A stretch of 11,731 nt of DNA. Source: Pavlovales sp. CCMP2436 (taxonomy: Eukaryota > Haptophyta > Pavlovophyceae > Pavlovales). Positions within the stretch are counted from its first letter, which is position 1. The number at the start of each line of letters is the position of its first letter. The DNA is taken from the NCBI GenBank assembly GCA_026770615.1, contig MU631585.1, positions 96,199 to 107,929 of the forward strand, read 5' to 3'. Shown here piece after piece: positions 5,547 to 11,731 of the stretch. Position numbers and translations under genes: made by a program. A model generated the notes under the pieces. It was given only the letters and a program-made list of their open reading frames with translations, was not told the origin of the DNA and did no database searches.

Positions 5547-6218
5547 ATGAAGGATGGCGGTCATTTACGTGCCCGCCGCCGACGACGCTGGCGTGATGAC
5601 GCAGCCGCCGGCACAGCAGCACGAGGCGGAGCGGAGATGAATGACGGGACGCAGCCTGCCAGGCAGCTGCACGTCGCTGATCGGCGGCCTCGCCTCGCAG
5701 CGGTGAACGGCGGGGTCGAGGACATCCCTCTCGATGTGCGCACGACATCGATCGGACGCGCTCCCAACAACACGATACAGCTCTTTGACCAAGCGCGGCC
5801 TGCGACGAAGCAGATGGTGAGCGCATTGCACGCGCTCATTCTTCGGCAGGGCGACAGCTACGCGCTCAGCGACGCGATCAGCACGCACGGCACGACGGTG
5901 AACGAACTGGGCATCAGAAAGGACGAGATCGTGGTACTTCGCGATGGAGACGTGATCGTGTTCGGGATGGGACGCACAGTGGCCGTGGAGATGTACACGC
6001 TCTTCACCTTCACTATGCGTGACGTGTCGCTGCCGCGCGAGGAGGTCTACCGCAAGGACGTGCTGGACGCCGTCGAGGGTGGGCTCAAGGCGCTGCGCGC
6101 GAGTGATGACGACCAGGTAGCTTTCCTCGGACACGCTGGCACGCTGGTCCACGCGATGCACGCGGCTGAGGCGATGCTCAAGAACGTACATGCGTGCGCT
6201 AACCAGAGCCAGCAGTAG
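5547..6218 (+). CDS. Small FHA-domain protein
   Basis: FHA domains bind phosphothreonine peptides, often in kinase signalling or DNA-damage responses. Counting from ATG 5637 (193 residues), the FHA fold runs from about 20 to 125: TTSIGRAPNN at 36-45 carries the GR pair, VSALHALI at 61-68 the SxxH pair, and SDAISTHGTTVNE at 78-90 the GTxVN signature. These are the family's key phosphopeptide-contact residues, so binding is probably retained. The remaining 70 residues are helical with no recognised domain. ATG 5547 is the first in-frame start (223 residues) but has C at -3 and adds an Arg-rich stretch; ATG 5637 has G at -3 and lies just before the domain. A short overlapping frame (5554-5640) complicates the choice. 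No intron seen. The biological partner is unknown. Confidence 0.87.
   Translation: MKDGGHLRARRRRRWRDDAAAGTAARGGAEMNDGTQPARQLHVADRRPRLAAVNGGVEDIPLDVRTTSIGRAPNNTIQLFDQARPATKQMVSALHALILRQGDSYALSDAISTHGTTVNELGIRKDEIVVLRDGDVIVFGMGRTVAVEMYTLFTFTMRDVSLPREEVYRKDVLDAVEGGLKALRASDDDQVAFLGHAGTLVHAMHAAEAMLKNVHACANQSQQ
5554..5640 (+). other. Short overlapping reading frame before the FHA start (possible uORF)
   Basis: ATG 5554 has A at -3 and G at +4, the best context in this region. It encodes 28 residues (MAVIYVPAADDAGVMTQPPA and more) in a frame different from the FHA protein. Its TGA (5638-5640) overlaps ATG 5637 as ATGA, an arrangement seen in termination-reinitiation. If transcription begins upstream of 5547, initiation at 5554 would control access to ATG 5637. 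It may also be chance. Confidence 0.3.
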
Positions 6219-6242
6219 CGGCAGGCTGGGGCACGGACGACT

Positions 6243-6542
6243 ATGGCGAAGGGCCGAAGAGGACGCAACGAGGAAACGGCGGCAGCCGGCGGCCACGGGG
6301 TGGGGCCTGGCGGTGGGCGGCGCGGCGGGGGCGTCGGCGGCAGCGGCGGTGGTAGCGGCGGCAGCGGCAGCAGGCGCGGCAGTGTCAGCGGACGCGGCGG
6401 TGGACGCAGCGGGTGCGGCGGCGGCGGCTCGAGGGCGCGGCGGTGGTTTCACATCGACTGGTCACGTCGCCCTCAACTCAGGCATCTCCAAGAGCGCGCG
6501 TGGGCAGCGGCGTGGGCGGCAATAAGAGGTACGGAGTCATAG
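6243..6542 (+). CDS. Doubtful Gly/Arg-rich open frame
   Basis: From ATG 6243, 24 bases after the FHA stop, the frame reads 99 residues to TAG 6540: a basic start (MAKGRRGRNE), a Gly/Ser/Arg-rich core coded by the GGC repeat, then an ordinary-looking WFHIDWSRRPQLRHL segment. An Ala-rich frame from ATG 6190 crosses the same DNA. There is no recognised domain. The repeat alone keeps several frames open, so this may be the FHA 3' untranslated region. Confidence 0.15.
   Translation: MAKGRRGRNEETAAAGGHGVGPGGGRRGGGVGGSGGGSGGSGSRRGSVSGRGGGRSGCGGGGSRARRWFHIDWSRRPQLRHLQERAWAAAWAAIRGTES
6265..6440 (+). repeat. GGC/GCG trinucleotide-rich low-complexity tract
   Basis: About 175 bases dominated by GGC, GCG and GGT words (for example CGGCGGCAGCGGCGGTGGTA). 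Depending on frame it encodes Gly/Arg, Ala or Arg runs. It is imperfect, so an old or coding-derived triplet repeat. Confidence 0.8.
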
Positions 6543-6607
6543 ACGGGCATTAAGAAAGCTGGGAACCCGAGTGAGGCCAGTTTCTTAGGGTTTCTTAGGC
6601 CCCCAGT

Positions 6608-6880
6608 GGTGCCGTGGTCTAGTGGGGACAACCAAGTGGCCGACACTTGCAGACCTGTCTCAGGTTCGAATCGGGTAAAAGTCGAATTTGTAAAAGGGGC
6701 TCTCTGAGTAACCAGGTTCAGGGGGGGGGCGGTATCTGTGTGCTCGGGGATGGTCCTGGACTCACGTCCGGGAGACCTCTTTCGGGGACAGACGTCCTAA
6801 CTAAAAATAATTTCTTTGCAGTGAAGCCCAATTTCTTAAATTGTTGCTGATCTGGCTCTGGCTGACCGGCAAAAAAAAAA
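6608..6880 (+). mobile_element. tRNA-derived SINE-like element with A10 tail
   Basis: The head (6608 to about 6677) is tRNA-like. A 7-base acceptor-like GGTGCCG is followed by A box TGGTCTAGTGG (6615-6625) and B box GGTTCGAATCG (6663-6673), with 37 bases between. CAAGT and ACTTG form an anticodon-like stem around GGCCGAC. The T-stem is poorly paired and position 33 is G rather than U, so this is not a working tRNA. The body (to about 6870) includes CTCACGTCCGG, GGGGACAGACGTCC and a TTTGCAGT block shared with 478-538. It ends in A10 (6871-6880). No target-site duplication was found. Just upstream GTTTCTTAGG is repeated in tandem (6580-6599). Confidence 0.72.
6615..6673 (+). promoter_or_regulatory. 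Internal Pol III promoter (A and B boxes)
   Basis: A box TGGTCTAGTGG fits TRGYNNARNGG at all positions. B box GGTTCGAATCG fits GGTTCGANTCC except for the last base. The spacing is normal for tRNA and SINE promoters. No T4 terminator precedes the A10 tail, the nearest T runs being T3, as usual for a mobile SINE. Confidence 0.68.
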
Positions 6881-6894
6881 TGATGCACTAGTTA

Positions 6895-6896
<2 letters not shown>

Positions 6897-6986
<90 letters not shown>
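6897..6986. repeat. (TA)n microsatellite
   Basis: About 90 bases of TA dinucleotide, interrupted once by ACACA near 6928-6932. It lies 16 bases after the A10 tail of the SINE-like element. Such runs are self-complementary and can extrude cruciforms. The length may be unreliable in assembly. Confidence 0.95.
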
Positions 6987-7192
6987 CGCTGCGTGGGAAC
7001 ACGACAAACAGTAACCAGCAGATCATCTCCCTAAACGCCCTCGCCCGGGCACACTACCGAAGATCCATCGGCATGCGCGGTGGCGCCCAAGCCAGCGCAG
7101 CCGACTAAGGCACGCAGCAGGCAATGGGCCACGCAACGCTCAGACCAGCACAACATTCAGAACAGTCAGACGCCAGCTTGAATCCCTATCAC

Positions 7193-7194
<2 letters not shown>
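6987..7194. other. Segment between two AT microsatellites, with a short open frame
   Basis: About 200 bases of ordinary composition. One plus frame is open from the TA repeat and ends at TAA 7107-7109, reading ISLNALARAHYRRSIGMRGG near its end. I do not recognise it, and no start codon or splice site anchors it. It could be the decayed end of a retroelement frame or chance. Confidence 0.3.
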
Positions 7195-7232
<38 letters not shown>

Positions 7233-7236
7233 ATAT
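7195..7236. repeat. (AT)n and (GTAT)n microsatellite
   Basis: AT dinucleotides to 7220, passing into three GTAT units and a short ATAT end. It is the second AT microsatellite within 300 bases. Confidence 0.95.
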
Positions 7237-7529
7237 TGCCTTCGTTCTTAAGCTACCTTGCTATTGGAGGCCCAGTTTCTTCACTATTTCTCCCGGCAAC
7301 ATTAATGCTCAGTTCTATAATGCCCGGTTTTGTTTACTACTGCCCGTCTATGCCTGTATTGGGACTCATTTGTCTTCACCGCAAGCCCGGCTGTTTGGTC
7401 CACACAAGTGGTGACAGGTAGACTGATTGTCGTTCGGGCGGCCTCTCGGTTGGCGTGGCCCGCCGGCCGGGGATGCGGAAACCTGCGCTGGCCATCGCAA
7501 CGGCGTGGGCACGCCGAAAGGGTGTTTGG

Positions 7530-7569
7530 CTGTCTTCGCGGATGGTTAACTGTCTTCGCGGATGGTTAA
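7530..7569 (+). repeat. 20-bp perfect tandem duplication
   Basis: CTGTCTTCGCGGATGGTTAA at 7530-7549 is repeated exactly at 7550-7569. The third unit would begin CTGAT, so the duplication ends there. The perfect match suggests a recent event. Confidence 0.95.
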
Positions 7570-8170
7570 CTGATCTGGGAAACGGTACGCTCTAGTCCTA
7601 CCTCATCTTCTCTACAGTGCCTATCCTGTTGGACGGCTGGGCTTTGCCTCTGGAGTGACCTACGCACCAAGCGAGGAGGGTTTGGGCGAGACCCTCAAAT
7701 TGCGAGGAAGTCCAAGCGCTCGGTGATCTGCGATGTGAAGGAGATCACTATACGAGCCCACCCACGATCTACCTCTGGCGCACTGAAAGGTGCGTGGCTA
7801 GGACGGACTCTGCGTGTGGTTCTCGCGCGCAGTCTCTCGAGCCGATCGGGTCCCAAGAGCGTGAGCAACTTGGGGGGTCATAATGATCGCGGGGCAAAGG
7901 ACCACACGCAGCTAAGCTACTCGGTTAACCGCTCCAGAAATGGGATACGTGGAGTCCGCTGAGCGTCCGGTGCAACCGGCGTCTGAGCAGCATGTTCAAC
8001 AACTGGACGGGGGTCGGTCGGGGTTGTAATTCTGCTGAGGGGCTCTAAACCTCGAGGACGCACACCCGGCCTAAGATACAGTCTCTCGCCCCGGGAAACC
8101 GGGCCGCCGGACTGAGGGGTTGCGCCCTGGAGCCGGCGGAGCGAGCCACCCTTCTCGTTATGGGTCGTGC

Positions 8171-8209
8171 CTGCGGACAGGTGGGGAGGTGTGCAACCCC
8201 CATCCGCAG
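8171..8209. repeat. GC-rich hairpin
   Basis: CTGCGGA (8171-8177) pairs with TCCGCAG (8203-8209), and an inner GGGG (8183-8186) pairs with CCCC at about 8197-8200. It lies just after ATG 8160 of an otherwise unconvincing frame. Its role is unknown. Confidence 0.5.
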
Positions 8210-8442
8210 GCCTAGTGGTGGCAGGCTCCCATGTAATGCCTTAGTGGCTGGCTGGGTGGCCTGTCCTGCTGGGCAGGGCACGATCGGAGGACCGCACAAA
8301 CGCCAAGATTGCAGCTTAGGCGCAATCTGCTGCCAAAGCCGCCTCCGTCGCCGCCACCGAAGCTGCTGCTGCCAGCGCCGCAGACCCCGCTGCCGCCATC
8401 GCTGTGGTCGCATTTGCCGCCGCAGCCGCAACAACCGCAGAG

Positions 8443-9618
8443 ATGGTGGAGCTCGAGAGCGCGGTTGCTGCGAGCCTAGCGCCGGTGCGTCCCCCTCTAC
8501 CCTCGGAAAAGGCGGAGATGGGCACGGCCGCAAGTTCGGCGGCAGGCTCGGTGGCGGCCAGCACAGTGAGTTCGACGGAGGAGAGGCAGCGATACTCAAC
8601 CGCTGGCTCACCTGCGGCCGACTCTGCCCCGGGTAAGCGTCCGGCTGAGCACGCGCCAGCACCTCTTACATCCATCTACGTGGAGTCCATAGAGGAGTAC
8701 AAAATAAGCATGGCCATCATGCAGTCGAGGAGAGACGAGCTCCTGCAGGCCGAGTACGAGGCCAGGAGCTCGGCCGCTGCAATCGCAGCCGTCATCGCCG
8801 CGCTCGCCGCGCTACAAGCCGCCGCTGCTGCCCCGCCCGTCGACGCGAAGAAGACAGCTGAGGGTACAGCTGGGCACGCAGGCGAGCGCGCTGCTGTACG
8901 CCGTGGGGACACAGGGGGCGGCCGCACACGGGCTCGGCGCCACCGGCAAGTGCCGAGCGCCGAGGCCAGCGTACCGAGCGCCGCGGCCAGCACGCCGAGC
9001 GCCGAGGCCAGCGTGCTGAGCGCCGCGGCCGACGCGCCGAGCGCCACGGTCGGCGTGCCGAGTCGGTGTGCCGAGCGCCACAGTCGGCGGGAGAGTGGAA
9101 AACGACCGCGCTGGACGGATTGGAGGATGTCTGGGAGGCTGGATGGGCACCAAATCAGCCTGAGCGCGACGCCGGTGCTGAGCACGCTGCTGAGCCTGAC
9201 GCCGGCGCTGAGTGCGCCGCCGAGCATGGCGCCGAGTACAACGCTGGTGCCGAGCACGCCACCGAGCTCGACGACGGCGCTGAGCGTGCCGCCGAGCATG
9301 GTGCCGTGCGCGAAGCCGGTGCTGAGCGCGCCGCCGAGCATGGCGCCGAGCCCGACGCCGACGCTGAGCAAGCCGCCGAGCATGGCGCCGAACGTGACGC
9401 CGGTGCTGAGCACGCTGCTGAGCCCGATGCCGGCTCCGAGCAAGCCGCCGAACATGGCGCCGAGCGCGACGATGGTGCTGAGCACGCTGCTGAGACCGAC
9501 GTCAACGCTGAGCGTGCCGCCGAGCATGGCGCCGAGCGCGACGCCGGTGCTGAGCACGCCGCTAGGCCCGGCGCCGGCGCTGAGCGGGCCGCAGAGCATG
9601 GCGCCGAGCAGGTGCTGA
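8443..9618 (+). CDS. Ala-rich hypothetical protein running into the 72-bp repeat array
   Basis: Unrecognised. 391 residues from ATG 8443 (G at -3, G at +4) to TGA 9616-9618; the frame is open upstream to TAG 8317-8319, so a spliced longer N-terminus is possible. Residues 1-75 are Ala/Ser/Pro-rich. About 77-130 is likely helical: SIYVESIEEYKISMAIMQSR, then RDELLQAEYEAR, then an Ala/Leu/Ile run. A basic stretch RTRARRHR follows at 161-168, then the 21-bp-encoded PSAEASV/PSAAAST repeats, then the array read as SATPVLSTP, LSPTPALSV and PPSMAP. Only the part before about residue 215 looks like ordinary protein. The stop at 9616 comes from a 7-base shortening of a repeat unit. A Gag-like protein of a degraded retroelement is conceivable but no motif shows it. 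Confidence 0.4.
   Translation: MVELESAVAASLAPVRPPLPSEKAEMGTAASSAAGSVAASTVSSTEERQRYSTAGSPAADSAPGKRPAEHAPAPLTSIYVESIEEYKISMAIMQSRRDELLQAEYEARSSAAAIAAVIAALAALQAAAAAPPVDAKKTAEGTAGHAGERAAVRRGDTGGGRTRARRHRQVPSAEASVPSAAASTPSAEASVLSAAADAPSATVGVPSRCAERHSRRESGKRPRWTDWRMSGRLDGHQISLSATPVLSTLLSLTPALSAPPSMAPSTTLVPSTPPSSTTALSVPPSMVPCAKPVLSAPPSMAPSPTPTLSKPPSMAPNVTPVLSTLLSPMPAPSKPPNMAPSATMVLSTLLRPTSTLSVPPSMAPSATPVLSTPLGPAPALSGPQSMAPSRC
8953..9091 (+). repeat. 21-bp tandem repeat, 7 units, one shortened to 13 bp
   Basis: Units begin at 8953, 8974, 8995, 9016, 9037, 9058 and 9071; consensus starts CCGAGCGCCGCGGCCAGC. Units 1-5 and 7 are 21 bases and encode seven-residue PSAEASV-type repeats. Unit 6 (9058-9070) is 8 bases shorter, which changes the frame. 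The CCGAGCGCC core resembles the gagcgcgacgcc words of the main array, so the two may share origin. Confidence 0.88.
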
Positions 9619-10526
9619 GCACGCCGCGGAGCCCGACGCCGGCGCTGAGCCTGCCTCCGAGCATGGCGCCGAGCGCGACGCCATTGCCGAGCGCTGCGCC
9701 GTCACCGAGCGCGGCGCCGGTGCTGAGCACGCCGCCGAGCCCGACGCCGGCGCTGAGCGTGCCGCCGAGCATGGTGCCGAGTGCGACGCCAATGCTGAGC
9801 ACGCTGCTGAGCATGGCGTCGAGCGCGACGCCGGTGCTGAGCACGCCGCGGAGACCGACGCCGGCGCTGAGAATGCCGCCGAGCAAGGCGCCAAGCGCGA
9901 CGCCGGTGCTACTCACGCCGCTGAGCATGGCGCCGAGCGCGACTCCGGTGCTAAGCACGCCGCCGAACCCGACGCCAGCGCTGAGCGTGCCGCCGAGCAT
10001 GACGCCAAGCGTGACGCCGGTGCTGAGCACGCCGCCGAGCCCGACGTCGGCACTGAGCGTGCCGCCGAGCATGGCGCTGAGCGCGACGCCGGTACTGAGC
10101 GCTGCGCCGCCGCCGAGTGCAACGCCAGCGCTGAGCGTGCCGCCGATCAAGGCGCTTAGCGCGACCCCGATGCCGAGCAAGCCGCTGAACATGGCGCCGA
10201 ACGCGACGCCGGTGCTGAGTACGCCGCTAAGCTCGACGCCAGCGATGAGCTTGCCGCCGAGCAAGGCGCCGAGCGCAACGCCGGTGCTGAGCACGCCGCT
10301 GAGTCCGATGCCGGCGCCGAACGTGCCGTCGAGCATGGAGCTGAGCGCGACGCCAATGCTGGGCACGCTGCTGAGCCCGGCGCCGGTACTGTGCGGGCCG
10401 TCGAGCAAGGCGCCGAGCGCGACGCCGGTGCTAAGTACGCCGCTCAGCCCGACGTTGGCGCCGAGCGTGCCGCCGAGCATGGCGCCGAGCGCGACACTGG
10501 TGCTGAGCACGCGATGCCGGTGCTGA
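9066..10526 (+). CDS. Second open frame through the array (doubtful)
   Basis: In the frame one base behind the 8443 frame, the DNA is open from before 9066 to TGA 10524-10526. It reads GEWKTTALDGLEDVWEAGWA, then acidic Ala-rich repeats of the ERDAGAEHAAEPDAGAERAA type up to about 9605. There the 7-base deletion changes the reading to the VLSTP type. The 9090-9160 part looks more like ordinary protein than the same DNA in the 8443 frame. No ATG starts it; it could be reached only by splicing or by the 8-base shift in the 21-bp repeat. Confidence 0.18.
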   Translation: MCRAPQSAGEWKTTALDGLEDVWEAGWAPNQPERDAGAEHAAEPDAGAECAAEHGAEYNAGAEHATELDDGAERAAEHGAVREAGAERAAEHGAEPDADAEQAAEHGAERDAGAEHAAEPDAGSEQAAEHGAERDDGAEHAAETDVNAERAAEHGAERDAGAEHAARPGAGAERAAEHGAEQVLSTPRSPTPALSLPPSMAPSATPLPSAAPSPSAAPVLSTPPSPTPALSVPPSMVPSATPMLSTLLSMASSATPVLSTPRRPTPALRMPPSKAPSATPVLLTPLSMAPSATPVLSTPPNPTPALSVPPSMTPSVTPVLSTPPSPTSALSVPPSMALSATPVLSAAPPPSATPALSVPPIKALSATPMPSKPLNMAPNATPVLSTPLSSTPAMSLPPSKAPSATPVLSTPLSPMPAPNVPSSMELSATPMLGTLLSPAPVLCGPSSKAPSATPVLSTPLSPTLAPSVPPSMAPSATLVLSTRCRC

Positions 10527-11731
10527 GCACGCTGCTGAGCCCGACGCCGGCGCTGAGCGTGCCGCCGAGCATGGCGCCAAGCGCGACGCCGGTGCTGAGC
10601 AGGCGCGGAGACCGACGTCGACGCTGAGCGTGCCGCAGAGCATGGCGCCGAGCACGACGCCGGTGCTGAGCACGCCTCCGAGCATGGCGCCGAGCGCGAG
10701 GCCGGCGCTGAGCGTGCCGCAGGGCATGGCGCCGAGCGCGACGTCGGTACCGAGCACGCTGCTGAGCCCGACGCCGGCGCTGAGCGTGCCTCCGAGCAAG
10801 GCGCCGAGCGCGACGCTGGTGCCGAGTACGCCGCTGAGCCCGGGCGCTGAGCGTGCCTCTGAGTATGGCGCTGAGCGCGACGCCGGTGCCGAATACCGCG
10901 CCGCCGCCGAGCGCGACGCCGAGGCTGAGCACGCCGCCGAGCCCGACGCCGGAACTGAGCGTGCCGCCGAGCAAGGCGCTGAGCGCGACGCCGGTTCCGA
11001 GCACGCCGCCGAGCAGGGCGCCGAGCACGACGTCGGCGCCGAGCACGCCGCCGAGCCCGACGCCGATTGCGACGCCGGCGCTGAGCGTGCCGCTGAGCAT
11101 GGCGCCGAGCGCGACACTGGTGCTGAGCACGCGACGCCGGTGCTAAGCACGCTACTGAGCCCGACGCCGGCGCTGAGCGTGCCGCCGAGCATGGCGCCGA
11201 GCACGACGCCGGTGCTGAGCAGGCGCGGAAACCGACGTCGACGCTGAGCGTGCCGCAGAGAATGGCGCCGAGCGCGACGCCGGTCCTGAGCAGGCGCGGA
11301 GACCGACGTCGACGCTGAGCGTGCCGCAGAGCATGGCGCCGAGCGCGACGCCGGTGCTGAGCACGCTGCCGAGCATGGCGCCGAGCGCGACGCCGGTGCT
11401 GAGCACGCCGCTGAGACCGACGCCGGCGCTAAGCGTGCCGCAGGGCATGGCGCCGAATGCAACGCAGGTGCCGAGCACGCCGCTGAGCCCGACGCCGGCG
11501 CTGAGCGTGCCTCCGAGCAAGGCGCCAAGCACGACGCTGGTGCCGAGTACGCCGCTGAGCCCGGGCGCTGAGCGTGCCTCCGAGTATGGCGCCGAGTGCG
11601 ACGCCGGTGCCGAACGCCGCGCCGCCGCCGAGCGCGACGCCGAGGCTGAGCACGCCGCCGAGCCCGACGCCGGAGCTGAGCTTGCCGCCGAGCAAGGCGC
11701 TGAGCGCGACGCTGGTGCCGAGCACGCCGCC
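9162..11731 (+). repeat. GC-rich 72-bp satellite-like array, running off the window end
   Basis: At least 2.57 kb, equivalent to roughly 35 units of 72 bases. The unit is built from 12-base words such as GAGCGCGACGCC, GAGCACGCCGCT, GAGCCCGACGCC, GAGCGTGCCGCC and GAGCATGGCGCC, joined by GGTGCT or GGCGCT. Shortened 42-base units occur near 9303-9386. On the plus strand two frames are stop-free (SATPVLSTP type and ERDAGAEHAA type) and the third meets TGA in GCTGAG; all three minus frames are open. Frame-shifting deletions of 7 bases (near 9605), 10 bases (near 10513 and 11133), 5 bases (near 10840 and 11562) and 1 base (near 10602, 11222 and 11292) prevent one frame spanning the array. Unit count is approximate and depends on assembly. 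Confidence 0.93.
10491..11731 (+). repeat. Higher-order repeat of about 620-720 bp within the array
   Basis: Landmarks recur in order. GCGACACTGG at 10491 and 11111, and AGGCGCGG at 10601 and 11221, are both offset by 620. AGGGCATGG at 10721 and 11442, and CCGAGTACGCCGCTGAGCCC at 10822 and 11543, are both offset by 721. The second copy therefore holds about 101 extra bases between 11230 and 11440, partly a further copy of the AGGCGCGG segment at 11292. Shared indels show the multi-unit block was duplicated as a whole. Confidence 0.85.

Larger units (their letters stand above)
7237..8319. other. About 1 kb of gene-poor, structured DNA before the Ala-rich frame
   Basis: No frame on either strand looks like a conserved protein; frames of 60-160 codons exist but are rich in Arg, Pro and Cys and lack any motif. 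It contains a 20-base tandem duplication (7530-7569), several GC-rich inverted repeats including 8171-8209, and a pyrimidine-to-purine run ending GATTGCAGCTTAG (8307-8319) that would serve as a 3' splice acceptor for the frame beginning at 8320. TGGTGACAG at 7409-7417, following ACACAAG, resembles the primer-binding site of some LTR retroelements, and a long structured leader would fit that. No terminal repeat pair or reverse transcriptase is visible. Confidence 0.35.

Noticed and set aside
5565..6452. 295-codon minus-strand frame opposite the FHA gene and GGC tract
   Set aside because: The plus strand encodes a clear FHA domain here; the minus frame starts in poly-Ala/Pro from the triplet repeat.
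6608..6677. Functional tRNA gene
   Set aside because: A and B boxes are present but the T-stem does not pair, position 33 is G, and the sequence continues into a shared repeat body with an A tail.
8160..8636. 158-codon plus frame from ATG 8160, Arg/Cys/Gly-rich
   Set aside because: Its latter half overlaps the more protein-like Ala-rich frame in another phase, and composition is that of a shadow frame.
9155..10510. 451-codon minus-strand frame with hydrophobic Gly/Val/Leu repeats, resembling a membrane or adhesin protein
   Set aside because: The array is open in all minus frames by composition; no promoter, start context or non-repeat domain supports it.
9162..11731. CRISPR array
   Set aside because: There are no unique spacers between constant repeats; the whole unit repeats, and the context is eukaryotic.

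Overview
This looks like nuclear DNA of a unicellular eukaryote, most likely a microalga or related protist. Three compact, GC-rich genes with no visible introns sit in AT-richer, repeat-laden DNA. Candidate splice sites (pyrimidine tract followed by TTGCAG, CTAAC-like branch points) and a tRNA-derived SINE-like element are eukaryotic hallmarks. The catalytic half of the Naa10 homologue is closest in wording to plant proteins as I remember them, but I cannot name the lineage from one window.

Layout. Bases 1-2900 are a patchwork. There is a candidate 3' terminal exon (51-143), several dispersed short repeats that often sit at 3' splice-site-like junctions, a 17-unit 16-bp minisatellite (931-1200), a candidate two-exon reading frame (1216-1678), and a duplicated 58-60-bp exon-like module (2068-2127 and 2269-2326). 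No complete gene is certain here. Bases 2936-3358 are a MITE-like element with perfect 24-bp terminal inverted repeats and a strong internal hairpin.

Bases 3486-6218 are the well-supported gene island. It holds NAA10, the catalytic N-terminal acetyltransferase subunit (minus strand), then a divergent stand-alone PPC/DUF296-domain protein and a small FHA-domain protein (both plus strand). NAA10 and the PPC gene share a 270-280-bp divergent promoter region in which the same GATTTTAAAAT motif lies near each gene. The three genes do not form an obvious pathway: N-terminal protein acetylation, a PPC-fold protein of unknown role, and a phosphothreonine-reader domain.

Bases 6243-8319 hold a GGC-rich low-complexity tract, a SINE-like element (6608-6880) with Pol III A and B boxes, two TA microsatellites, and about 1 kb of structured, gene-poor DNA. 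From 8443 an Ala-rich open frame runs through a 21-bp tandem repeat into a large GC-rich array (9162 to the window end) built on a 72-bp unit. The array has a higher-order repeat of about 620-720 bp. Five of its six frames are largely free of stops, and its frame-shifting deletions recur in its amplified copies.

The least ordinary signals are the array that stays open in several frames, the SINE tail that resembles a complete 3' splice site and recurs at an exon-like junction, and the MITE-like element with its nested hairpin. None of these could be checked by database search here.
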